In this document: one piece after another, positions 1 through 5,893 of the stretch
How the letters are laid out: every line of letters starts with the position of its first letter
How positions within the stretch are numbered: the first letter of the stretch is position 1
Source of the DNA: an uncultured Lachnospiraceae bacterium
GTDB lineage: Bacteria; Bacillota; Clostridia; Lachnospirales; Lachnospiraceae
Assembly: GCA_910578605.1 (NCBI GenBank)
Contig: CAJTQG010000010.1
Span: 1 to 5,968, forward strand
DNA length: 5,968 nt
Direction: 5' to 3'
Translations under genes and position numbers: made by a program
Notes under the pieces: generated by a model
What the model was told of the DNA's origin: nothing
Database searches by the model: none
What the model saw: the letters and a program-made list of their open reading frames with translations, nothing else

Positions 1-63
1 TTTCTGTATAACACCAGCAAAAGGGGCGCTATACAATCCCTTTCTTAAGTTATCTTTTATCAA
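1..63 (-). CDS. Start of an unidentified gene downstream of the flippase (partial, TTG start)
   Basis: On the minus strand a TTG codon (plus-strand 61-63) overlaps the flippase stop codon as TTGA and opens a frame with no stop for 21 codons to the window edge. It begins (M)IKDNLRKGLYSAPFAGVIQK. An AAAAGG motif lies about 9 nt upstream inside the end of the flippase gene and could act as ribosome binding site, which would make this a translationally coupled second gene of a leftward operon. The visible residues are too few to assign a family. It could also be a chance open frame, with the true next gene starting further left. Confidence 0.4.
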   Translation of the reverse strand, partial: MIKDNLRKGLYSAPFAGVIQK

Positions 64-1295
64 TTCTCTTGACCTTTTAGGACGACACTTCCAATAAATA
101 TAGAAATCAAGAAACGTAATATATTGATAAATGCAATGGTGTAAGCAAAACCTGTTAGTCCGCCATATAAGGTGCCGGGAATGGCTATCAGCAAAAAAAA
201 TGAAATATAGATAATATTCATATACATTTGGTACTTTTCGTTTATATAACGCAGCAGTACAGTATTTAAGATGCCTGTTGAAAAGTACATAACTTGTGCC
301 GTATTGGCGATAAAAAAATAAGCTTTAGCAGTTTGGTATTCTTGAGGATAAAAAATGTATACAAACACTATGGAAGCCATAATAGCCGCGCATAGCACCA
401 AACAACTAATACAAAATAATAAAATGCATATTTTAAAATATTGTTTTGAGCTCATTGTTCCGTCCTCCTTGGATAAATGCCCAATCAACACATTATTGAA
501 AGGAGAAGAAATAAGAGCAAGCATTTTTCCGGCTAATGAAGCTACATAATATATGGTAACGGCGGTGCCGTTTACAATTGTTTTTAATAGGATGCGGTCC
601 GCATTTAAAACAACATTTACTAGAATTTGTGCAATCAGCAGGAAGATTACAGATTTTATAATGAATTTATAATGTTCTTCCTGTTTGTCCGCTTCATAAG
701 TATTAGGTTCTAACGTGAATGAAATATTTTTCTTCTTTTCCATCTGCACATATGCACAGCCGGCAAGTTCGCCTGTGAGCAAAATAAGCTGCCAATGTTC
801 TAAGAAATAATAAGCTCCAATGCCCAACACATATCCGATAGATATAATGAAATAGTATTTAAAATATCCGTGATAATTTAAGGATATTCTATATTCCACA
901 TCAGCATAGTAGCGGTATGTGGTACTGCACATTAGAATCCAATATAGTAAAACATCCAATAATGAAACGGGCTTTCCTGTAAGGAGTAAAGAAATAAGTG
1001 CAATCGGAAGGGTTAAAACAAAAATGGCGCTTAACAGCCGCTCATATTTTTTGGGGGCTATATATTGCGTAGTGATATGTTTTAACCTTGAATTATTTAC
1101 GCTAATACCTATAGAGATAGCAATTACATTGAGAATTCCAATTAAAAACAATACATTTCCATATTCTTCAGCGCCAAGTAATTTTCTTAATATAGGATAT
1201 AAGCAAAATTGTGTTATTCCGTTTACAACAATTAGTGCAGCTATGCTCCAGCTAAAATTTTTAAAAAATAATTTATGTTTATTTATGGAAGTCAT
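60..1295 (-). CDS. Polysaccharide/oligosaccharide flippase, Wzx-like (MOP superfamily)
   Basis: A 411-residue integral membrane protein that probably moves lipid-linked glycan repeat units across the cytoplasmic membrane. I count about 12 hydrophobic segments, roughly at residues 14-36, 45-64, 87-107, 110-130, 146-163, 167-182, 211-230, 243-263, 286-315, 325-347, 355-375 and 379-405. The N-terminal stretch with LRKLLGAEEYGNVLFLIGI after the first helix is typical of the polysaccharide biosynthesis protein/O-antigen flippase families. The length is slightly short for the family (usually 400-480) but appears complete. The ATG at 1293-1295 is supported by AGAGAGGA (minus strand, 1303-1310) 7 nt upstream. 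No good promoter lies between the start and the left inverted repeat 43 bp away, so transcription may depend on the invertible segment. The transported glycan cannot be told from sequence. Confidence 0.85.
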   Translation of the reverse strand: MTSINKHKLFFKNFSWSIAALIVVNGITQFCLYPILRKLLGAEEYGNVLFLIGILNVIAISIGISVNNSRLKHITTQYIAPKKYERLLSAIFVLTLPIALISLLLTGKPVSLLDVLLYWILMCSTTYRYYADVEYRISLNYHGYFKYYFIISIGYVLGIGAYYFLEHWQLILLTGELAGCAYVQMEKKKNISFTLEPNTYEADKQEEHYKFIIKSVIFLLIAQILVNVVLNADRILLKTIVNGTAVTIYYVASLAGKMLALISSPFNNVLIGHLSKEDGTMSSKQYFKICILLFCISCLVLCAAIMASIVFVYIFYPQEYQTAKAYFFIANTAQVMYFSTGILNTVLLRYINEKYQMYMNIIYISFFLLIAIPGTLYGGLTGFAYTIAFINILRFLISIFIGSVVLKGQEN

Positions 1296-1338
1296 AAATA
1301 AATCCTCTCTATAACTAATTGCTTCATATAGTAGTCCT

Positions 1339-1362
1339 TAAGATATATACTTAAGGATTGTT
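1339..1362 (+). repeat. Left inverted repeat / recombination site of the invertible segment (IR-L)
   Basis: These 24 bp are exactly the reverse complement of 2460-2483. The site has the layout of a tyrosine recombinase core site: CCTTAAG (1336-1342) and CTTAAGG (1350-1356) form perfect 7-bp inverted arms around a 7-bp spacer, ATATATA (1343-1349), the expected crossover region. The inner arm continues as GATTGTT-type sequence to 1362. Identity with the right copy ends abruptly on both sides. Confidence 0.9.
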
Positions 1363-1363
1363 T

Positions 1364-1372
1364 TGATATATT
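1364..1372 (+). promoter_or_regulatory. Candidate extended -10 promoter for the recombinase gene
   Basis: TGATATATT reads as TGn followed by TATATT (5 of 6 with the TATAAT consensus). It lies just inside the left repeat, with a predicted start near 1379, about 29 nt before the recombinase ATG. No convincing -35 box is present 16-18 bp upstream, where the repeat itself lies. Since the motif is inside the invertible block, it would stay attached to the recombinase gene in both orientations. Confidence 0.4.
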
Positions 1373-1407
1373 TTGAAAAACAAATGGGATTACGAAAGGA
1401 AGAAAAA

Positions 1408-2355
1408 ATGAAAATACTTACATTTGAAAAAATCTGTAGAGAGTGTCTAGAGAAAAAACGTCCATTTATTAAAGAATCTACTTATCTATTGTATGAGTGT
1501 CACTTAAACAATCATATCGTTCCTGCACTGGGGCATATGAGATGTTCAGAAATAACAGAGGAAATGCTGCAGGATACGGTAGTATATTGGGCAACTAGGG
1601 GACACAAAAATAAAATGAGGGGATTGGCGGATAAAACGTTGAGAGATATTGTAATGCTGTTAAAGCTTTGTATTAACTATGGAAAGAAAAAGGGATATAT
1701 AAAACAGTTCAGTTATGAAATTGTATTTCCTACAAAGCGGCAGCCAGTTAGAATTAAAACCTTTAATATAGAAGAACAGCAGAAAATTATACAGGCAGTT
1801 AAAAGGAAAAAAGACAGTAAAACAAACGGTATTTTGTTATGTTTGTATACTGGTATCAGAATAGGTGAATTGTGTGCATTGAAATGGTCAGATATTGATT
1901 TTGAAAGAGAGGTGGTATCTATTTCTAAAACAATTCAGAGACTATATTTTAACAATGAAAAGGGGAAAGGAACTACAAAAATAACCATTACTTCACCAAA
2001 AACCATGTCTTCCATACGTGAAATTCCATTATCCTCTGGGTTATCAGCACTGTTGAAAGATTACCGTCCTAAAAACGGCAATACATACTTGCTTACATGT
2101 TGTGAAAAATATATTGAACCTCGTACTTACAGAAACTACTATATTAAGTTTCTCAAAAATAACTGCATTAGAGAGTTAAGTTTTCATTGCCTGCGGCATA
2201 CCTTTGCCACTAGATGTATAGAATTTGGTGCAGATTATAAAACAGTAAGTGAATTGCTGGGGCACTCCTGTGTCAACACAACACTGAATTTATATGTACA
2301 TCCAGGCATAGAACAAAAGCGAAAGTGTATAGAATTAGTCAATTCCATATTTTAA
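1408..2355 (+). CDS. Tyrosine site-specific recombinase (predicted DNA invertase)
   Basis: A 315-residue phage-integrase-family recombinase that cuts and rejoins DNA through a covalent 3'-phosphotyrosine intermediate. Residues about 1-100 form the SAM-like core-binding domain; about 115-315 form the catalytic domain. The full catalytic set is visible: R151 in TGIRIGEL, K198 in ITSPKTM, H260 and R263 in HCLRHTFAT, H286 in LLGHS, and nucleophile Y296 in LNLYVHP. It lacks the long N-terminal arm-binding domain of lambda-type integrases, which fits a simple Xer/invertase-like enzyme. The ATG at 1408 is preferred because AAAGGAAG sits just upstream. The frame stays open to a TTG at 1363, directly against the left repeat, giving a less likely 330-residue form. 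Its position between perfect inverted repeats implies that it inverts its own gene; it could also act on matching sites elsewhere. No excisionase or other mobility gene is present. Confidence 0.92.
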   Translation: MKILTFEKICRECLEKKRPFIKESTYLLYECHLNNHIVPALGHMRCSEITEEMLQDTVVYWATRGHKNKMRGLADKTLRDIVMLLKLCINYGKKKGYIKQFSYEIVFPTKRQPVRIKTFNIEEQQKIIQAVKRKKDSKTNGILLCLYTGIRIGELCALKWSDIDFEREVVSISKTIQRLYFNNEKGKGTTKITITSPKTMSSIREIPLSSGLSALLKDYRPKNGNTYLLTCCEKYIEPRTYRNYYIKFLKNNCIRELSFHCLRHTFATRCIEFGADYKTVSELLGHSCVNTTLNLYVHPGIEQKRKCIELVNSIF

Positions 2356-2382
2356 AGTTATTTAATTCCAAAAGAATTTGTC

Positions 2383-2411
2383 TTGACACCATGATAATAA
2401 ATAGGTATTAT
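2383..2411 (+). promoter_or_regulatory. Strong outward promoter inside the invertible segment
   Basis: A consensus -35 box TTGACA (2383-2388), a 17-bp spacer, and TATTAT (2406-2411, 5 of 6 with TATAAT) make a near-ideal sigma-A promoter. It starts 28 bp after the recombinase stop codon and is 48 bp inside the right repeat, with a predicted start near 2418. As written it reads right through the repeat into the glycosyltransferase gene, giving a leader of about 148 nt. In the flipped form it would read left toward the flippase, with a leader of about 110 nt. It is the best promoter match I found in the window. Confidence 0.78.
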
Positions 2412-2437
2412 AAACGTTAGTTATTTAAAAGATTTTA

Positions 2438-2443
2438 TATAAT
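2438..2443 (+). promoter_or_regulatory. Possible second outward -10 element
   Basis: A perfect TATAAT lies 32 bp downstream of the -10 box of the main outward promoter. The nearest -35-like sequence, TTAGTT at 2417-2422, has a short 15-bp spacer, so this is a weak tandem promoter candidate at best. Transcription from it would start near 2450, at the base of the stem-loop beside the right repeat. Confidence 0.25.
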
Positions 2444-2448
2444 GAGTG

Positions 2449-2468
2449 AGGGTTGTTACAACAATCCT
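2449..2468 (+). other. Stem-loop overlapping the inner arm of the right repeat
   Basis: AGGGTTGTT (2449-2457) pairs with AACAATCCT (2460-2468), giving 9 pairs in RNA including one G-T wobble around a 2-nt loop; the innermost pair probably opens. The right half is the inner arm of the right recombination site, so the left half amounts to a second, inverted copy of that arm. It could be an accessory recombinase-binding half-site or a structure in the operon leader. No T-run follows, so it is not a typical intrinsic terminator. The left repeat has no equivalent copy. Confidence 0.4.
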
Positions 2469-2483
2469 TAAGTATATATCTTA
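2460..2483 (-). repeat. Right inverted repeat / recombination site of the invertible segment (IR-R)
   Basis: These 24 bp are exactly the reverse complement of 1339-1362. The inner arm CCTTAAG (2466-2472) and the spacer TATATAT (2473-2479, complement of the left ATATATA) are intact. The outer arm is degenerate: CTTATTT (2480-2486) keeps only CTTA of the CTTAAGG seen on the left. The identical spacers make the sites compatible for strand exchange in inverted orientation only. Confidence 0.9.
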
Positions 2484-2565
2484 TTTCTATTTTTTGAATA
2501 TATAAAATACATTTTTGAAAATTTGGAGCATTTTGAGCGGTTAGAGTGAATTTCGGAGGAGCCTT

Positions 2566-3573
2566 ATGAAACTTGATACAGATGTAAAATTATCCATTAT
2601 AGTGCCGGTGTATATGGTAGAAAAATATTTACCAGAATGTATTGAGAGTATATTAAATCAAAAAATGGTTGATTTTGAATTGATATTGGTTGAAGACTGC
2701 TCACCAGATAGTTCAGGAACGCTGTGTGACAGTTTTGCAAATAGGGACAGCCGAATTAAAGTAATTCATAAAAAACAGCGTGAGGGGGCAGCAAAAGCAA
2801 GAAATACCGGATTGTGTGCAGCAAGAGGGAAATATATAGGCTTTGTAGATGCAGATGACAGAATTGCAAAGGATATGTATGAAATTTTGTATGATGAAAT
2901 AATAAAGCACAATGCTGATATGTGCTGCTGTGATTATATAGAAGAATATGTTAACAAAACAATTATGACCAAGAATACAGGGGAGTCTATCATTCTGAAC
3001 CAGAAAGAAGCAATGAAAAATCTCCATAATCGGCAGGGGGTGTATCCCTACCTTTGGAATAAAATATTTAAGAGAGAAATTTTAATATCTGTTGTAGACC
3101 AGGATGAAATTATTATAGGAGAGGATTACAAGTTGTTAGTGGAGGCGATAAAACGTTCCTCTAAGGTAGCACTAGTGAGAAAAGCATTATACTATTATAG
3201 ACAAAGAAGGACAAGTGTCTGCAATGTAGGCTTTTCAGATAAATATATTGTTGTTCTTAAGGCTTATCAAAATTCCAGGGATAGATTAGTGCAGGAGTAT
3301 CCTATGATTCATGAAGAGATTGTATCCTATTGCATGGTGGAAGAGTTAGCAATGTTATCTGCCATGGCAAAAAATAGAGTATATGATAAGGCAATGGTGA
3401 AGACTTTGTCCCAAGATATACGTAAGTATTTTCGTGGCTGTATGAAACTAAAGGAATTATCTGCTATGTACAAATTATGCAGTGTATTTGCAGTGTGTTG
3501 TCCGGCTTTATTTTTGGTTTTAATGAAGGGATATGTTTCTTATAAATCAAAAAAATATGTTATGTTTCAATAA
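2566..3573 (+). CDS. Family 2 glycosyltransferase (GT-A fold)
   Basis: A 335-residue cytoplasmic or membrane-associated enzyme expected to transfer a sugar from a nucleotide-sugar donor during surface glycan assembly. Residues 8-16 (KLSIIVPVY) open the Rossmann-like GT-A domain. EDCSPDSSG (43-51) is the nucleotide-binding loop, GAAKARNTG (74-82) is the usual following motif, and FVDADD (93-98) carries the metal-binding DxD. GED (185-187) matches the acidic catalytic-base region. Residues 303-320 are hydrophobic and may anchor the C terminus. The ATG is set by GGAGGA (2555-2560) 5 nt upstream. It is the first gene after the invertible segment and probably the first gene controlled by its outward promoter. 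An 84-nt gap with no visible terminator separates it from the next gene, so co-transcription is likely. Donor and acceptor cannot be read from sequence. Confidence 0.9.
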   Translation: MKLDTDVKLSIIVPVYMVEKYLPECIESILNQKMVDFELILVEDCSPDSSGTLCDSFANRDSRIKVIHKKQREGAAKARNTGLCAARGKYIGFVDADDRIAKDMYEILYDEIIKHNADMCCCDYIEEYVNKTIMTKNTGESIILNQKEAMKNLHNRQGVYPYLWNKIFKREILISVVDQDEIIIGEDYKLLVEAIKRSSKVALVRKALYYYRQRRTSVCNVGFSDKYIVVLKAYQNSRDRLVQEYPMIHEEIVSYCMVEELAMLSAMAKNRVYDKAMVKTLSQDIRKYFRGCMKLKELSAMYKLCSVFAVCCPALFLVLMKGYVSYKSKKYVMFQ

Positions 3574-3657
3574 AATATAATAAAATTACAATAGAATGAT
3601 TTTGATAAGATAGAAAAAGAATCTAAGAGACAATAGTAAAATTTAGGAGAAAACTAT

Positions 3658-4782
3658 ATGAGAGTGATTGCGTTTTATTTACCCCAATTTCACAGAACAA
3701 AAGAGAATGATGAGTGGTGGGGGGAAGGATTTACCGAATGGGTTAACATGAAAAAAGCCAAAAAGCTTTTTCAAAATCATTACCAGCCCCGTATACCATT
3801 ACACAATAATTATTACGATTTAACAGATGTTTCAAATATGAAGTGGCAGGCAGATATTGCTAGAAAACATGGCGTCTACGGATTTTGTGTCTATCATTAT
3901 TGGTTTGAGGGAAAGCAATTGCTTCAAAAGCCAATGGAAAATTATTTGCAGAGTGAAGAAATAGACTTTCCCTATTGTTTTTGTTGGGCGAATGAGACAT
4001 GGACAGCGGCATGGGCAACGGATTCTAAGCATCCTAAGGTTTTAATGCAGCAGACATATGGACAGAAGGAAGCATGGAAAAAGCATTTTGAATATTTGCT
4101 GCCCTTTTTTAAAGATAAAAGATATATTAAAAATGACAATAAGCCATTGTTTGTGATATACAGACCAGAACAAATCCCTTGTCTGAATGAGATGTTAGAT
4201 TTTTTTCAAGGATTAGCAATAGAAAATGGATTTGATGGAATAGAGTTTGCATCCCAGCAAAAGGATTTTCATATCAAAAAAAATTCTGATGATAGTAGAT
4301 TTCAGTATAAAATTGAATATCAACCTGATTTTGCACAGTATGATTTACAATCATCTCTTCGCAGAGCTATTGATAAGACAAAAGAAAAAATTATATTGTT
4401 TTCCCAGAAATACTTGGGGATATCCATTAAGAAAATGAAAAATTTAACTGTTCTTGATTATGATAAAGTATGGAGGGCAGTTTTAAATAGAAAGCCAGAC
4501 AGTGAAAAAATGATTCCAGGAGCTTTTGTAGATTGGGATAACACCCCCCGTTATGGAAAAAAGGGAAAGGTAATACAGGGGGCTTCTCCAGAAAAGTTTT
4601 ATCAATATATGAGACAGCAAATCGTACATGCCAGGGAAGATTACAAGAAGGATATGTTGTTTTTATTTGCATGGAATGAGTGGGCAGAGGGAGGATATAT
4701 GGAGCCTGACGAAAAGTATGGATTTGGTTATTTGGAAGCTTTGAAAAAAGCATTGGAGGAAACAAATGAATTTATTCAATAA
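3658..4782 (+). CDS. WbsX-family / GH99-like glycan biosynthesis protein
   Basis: A 374-residue protein of the WbsX family, found in O-antigen, capsule and rhamnan-type clusters. The family is annotated as glycosyltransferase but is related to the TIM-barrel GH99 endo-mannosidases, so its reaction is unsettled. Diagnostic stretches are IAFYLPQFH (4-12), WWGEGFTEW (20-28), YGFCVYHYWF (74-83), WANETWT (110-116), DWDNTPR (292-298) and FAWNEWAEGGYMEPD (337-351), whose E341 and E344 are candidate catalytic acids by analogy to GH99. There is no signal peptide, which favours a cytoplasmic role. The length is normal for a single-domain member. The ATG is supported by AGGAGA (3645-3650) 7 nt upstream. 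The end overlaps the next gene by 17 nt, indicating coupled expression with the membrane glycosyltransferase. Confidence 0.85.
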   Translation: MRVIAFYLPQFHRTKENDEWWGEGFTEWVNMKKAKKLFQNHYQPRIPLHNNYYDLTDVSNMKWQADIARKHGVYGFCVYHYWFEGKQLLQKPMENYLQSEEIDFPYCFCWANETWTAAWATDSKHPKVLMQQTYGQKEAWKKHFEYLLPFFKDKRYIKNDNKPLFVIYRPEQIPCLNEMLDFFQGLAIENGFDGIEFASQQKDFHIKKNSDDSRFQYKIEYQPDFAQYDLQSSLRRAIDKTKEKIILFSQKYLGISIKKMKNLTVLDYDKVWRAVLNRKPDSEKMIPGAFVDWDNTPRYGKKGKVIQGASPEKFYQYMRQQIVHAREDYKKDMLFLFAWNEWAEGGYMEPDEKYGFGYLEALKKALEETNEFIQ

Positions 4783-5893
4783 GTTTAAGGAGAAAAGTGC
4801 TGAGTATCTTTTGGAATGTTTTCCATTTGAAATTCTGATTGTTCTTTTCTGGGATCTGGCATTATTTTCTAAATATACAGACAAACAAAATATTTTATGG
4901 ATAGTAATTGGAACTGTGCTTATTCATATCGTTTTTATTTATACCATTTTATGTATTATAAGTAAAAGAAAAGATAAAAAAGATAAATTTGACATAAAAA
5001 ATTCCATAATCAATCCCTACGTATTTGTAATTTTTGTTATATTTGTTGTATGCTTTTCTACTATATTAAAATCATGGTTGAATTTAGATGGACATATTTA
5101 TTATTCTTATGTACGTGATTTAAAAGAGTGGGATTTTACTTGGAATAAATTGATGTTGGCAGGTCATATGTCTCAAGGATATACATTATTTTTGATGATT
5201 GGCGAATTTTTATTTCCGAACAATCCATTTGGGGTAAGAATAATCCATTGTATTATGGCCCTTATTTCCATATATTGCTTCTATTTAATTGTCTATACAA
5301 TTATGCGTAATAAAAATAAGTTAGAGGCAGCGTTATATACAGCTATATTTGCATTTTCTCCAATGCTTCTAGGATTAATTGGGGAAGTGAATACAGATTT
5401 TCCTACTTTATGTTTTTTAACATGGATGATATGCTGTGGTGTGAGAGAAAAATATATTAGACAGGCATTATGTGGGATTTTGCTATGCTTTTCAAAAGAA
5501 ACAGGATGTTTATTATATGGTTCTTATATCTTGGGATGTATCATTTTTAGAATTATAAAAAATAGAAAGCAAAATATAAGTATTATAAGTACAGATATGA
5601 TTCTTTTTGTTTTTGGAGGAGTGTTTTGGGGAATTAGTTATCTATTGAATAATAGTGGAAGCTGGGTTGACAGTACAACTATTTCTACAGTTGATACAAC
5701 TAGCCAAAATATAGGAATAAAAATAAATACCATTGCATTTTTTCCTTACTATATATTAAAAAAAATTCAGCAATTACTATATATTAATTGTAATTGGATT
5801 TTATATACATTTGTTTTTATTGCGATATTTGCAAATTTTATTGTAGGAGAGAGACCCTGCCGAATTTGCAGGGTTTGGAGGAATTTTATATGA
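4766..5893 (+). CDS. GT-C-type membrane glycosyltransferase, probably 3'-truncated
   Basis: A 375-residue polytopic protein resembling the PMT/GT39 superfamily, which transfers sugars from polyprenyl-phosphate donors outside the membrane. About ten hydrophobic segments are visible. The loop after the helix at 84-102 holds WLNLDGHIYYSYVRDLKEWD (104-123), with acidic residues as in the GT-C catalytic loop. GEVNTDFPT (206-214) and FSKETG (242-247) resemble conserved GT39 loops. The ATG follows GGAGGA (4755-4760) by 5 nt, inside the end of the WbsX gene. The family usually runs 500 residues or more. Here the last helix (about 341-360) stops and 15 residues (GERPCRICRVWRNFI) with no family character follow, at a base-composition break near 5845. 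The C-terminal part is therefore probably lost and the protein may be inactive. Its stop overlaps the next start as ATGA, probably by chance. Confidence 0.7.
   Translation: MNLFNKFKEKSAEYLLECFPFEILIVLFWDLALFSKYTDKQNILWIVIGTVLIHIVFIYTILCIISKRKDKKDKFDIKNSIINPYVFVIFVIFVVCFSTILKSWLNLDGHIYYSYVRDLKEWDFTWNKLMLAGHMSQGYTLFLMIGEFLFPNNPFGVRIIHCIMALISIYCFYLIVYTIMRNKNKLEAALYTAIFAFSPMLLGLIGEVNTDFPTLCFLTWMICCGVREKYIRQALCGILLCFSKETGCLLYGSYILGCIIFRIIKNRKQNISIISTDMILFVFGGVFWGISYLLNNSGSWVDSTTISTVDTTSQNIGIKINTIAFFPYYILKKIQQLLYINCNWILYTFVFIAIFANFIVGERPCRICRVWRNFI
5854..5874 (+). other. 7-bp GC-rich hairpin before the ABC permease
   Basis: ACCCTGC (5854-5860) and GCAGGGT (5868-5874) form a perfect stem with a 7-nt loop. 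Only three Ts follow, then the GGAGGA ribosome binding site of the next gene, so it is not a standard terminator. It might be a leader structure or what remains of one belonging to the transporter operon. It lies to the right of the composition break, with the transporter sequence. Confidence 0.4.

Larger units (their letters stand above)
1339..2483. mobile_element. Predicted self-encoded invertible DNA segment with outward promoter
   Basis: A block of 1145 bp bounded by a perfect 24-bp inverted repeat. It contains a complete tyrosine recombinase gene and an outward-reading promoter at its right end. Tyrosine recombinases acting on sites in inverted orientation flip the DNA between them, whereas integrated elements are flanked by direct attL/attR repeats. 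The arrangement therefore indicates a promoter inverton that carries its own recombinase. The flanks are divergent glycan genes: the flippase reads left 43 bp outside the left repeat, and a glycosyltransferase reads right 82 bp outside the right repeat. Inversion would move the promoter from the right operon to the left one. The second orientation is not visible in a single sequence, so switching is inferred. Confidence 0.82.

Noticed and set aside
919..1314. 131-codon plus-strand open frame opposite the flippase gene
   Set aside because: It is antisense to a well-supported membrane protein gene, has no ribosome binding site and encodes no recognisable domain. Other frames inside the glycosyltransferase and WbsX genes were dismissed for the same reasons.
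2364..2378. Terminator after the recombinase gene (AATTC/GAATT stem)
   Set aside because: A 5-bp AT-rich stem without a following T-run is too weak; readthrough from the recombinase gene into the right operon remains possible.
2442..2471. Nine-codon leader ORF (MSEGCYNNP) after the outward promoter, ending in the right repeat
   Set aside because: It has no ribosome binding site, no run of regulatory codons and no terminator/antiterminator pair after it; its length is expected by chance.
1339..2483. Integrated mobile element with attL/attR or an insertion sequence with terminal inverted repeats
   Set aside because: The end repeats are inverted, not direct, so they are not att sites of an integrated element. 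There is no DDE transposase, no target-site duplication outside the repeats, and no excisionase or relaxase. Inversion explains the arrangement better.
3574..3657. Separate promoter for the WbsX gene
   Set aside because: The 84-bp gap has AT-rich -10-like strings, but none is paired with a -35 box at proper spacing; co-transcription with the upstream glycosyltransferase is simpler.
5854..5874. Intrinsic terminator of the glycan operon
   Set aside because: The stem is only 7 bp and is followed by TTTGGAGGA instead of a T-run, and it lies directly before a good ribosome binding site.
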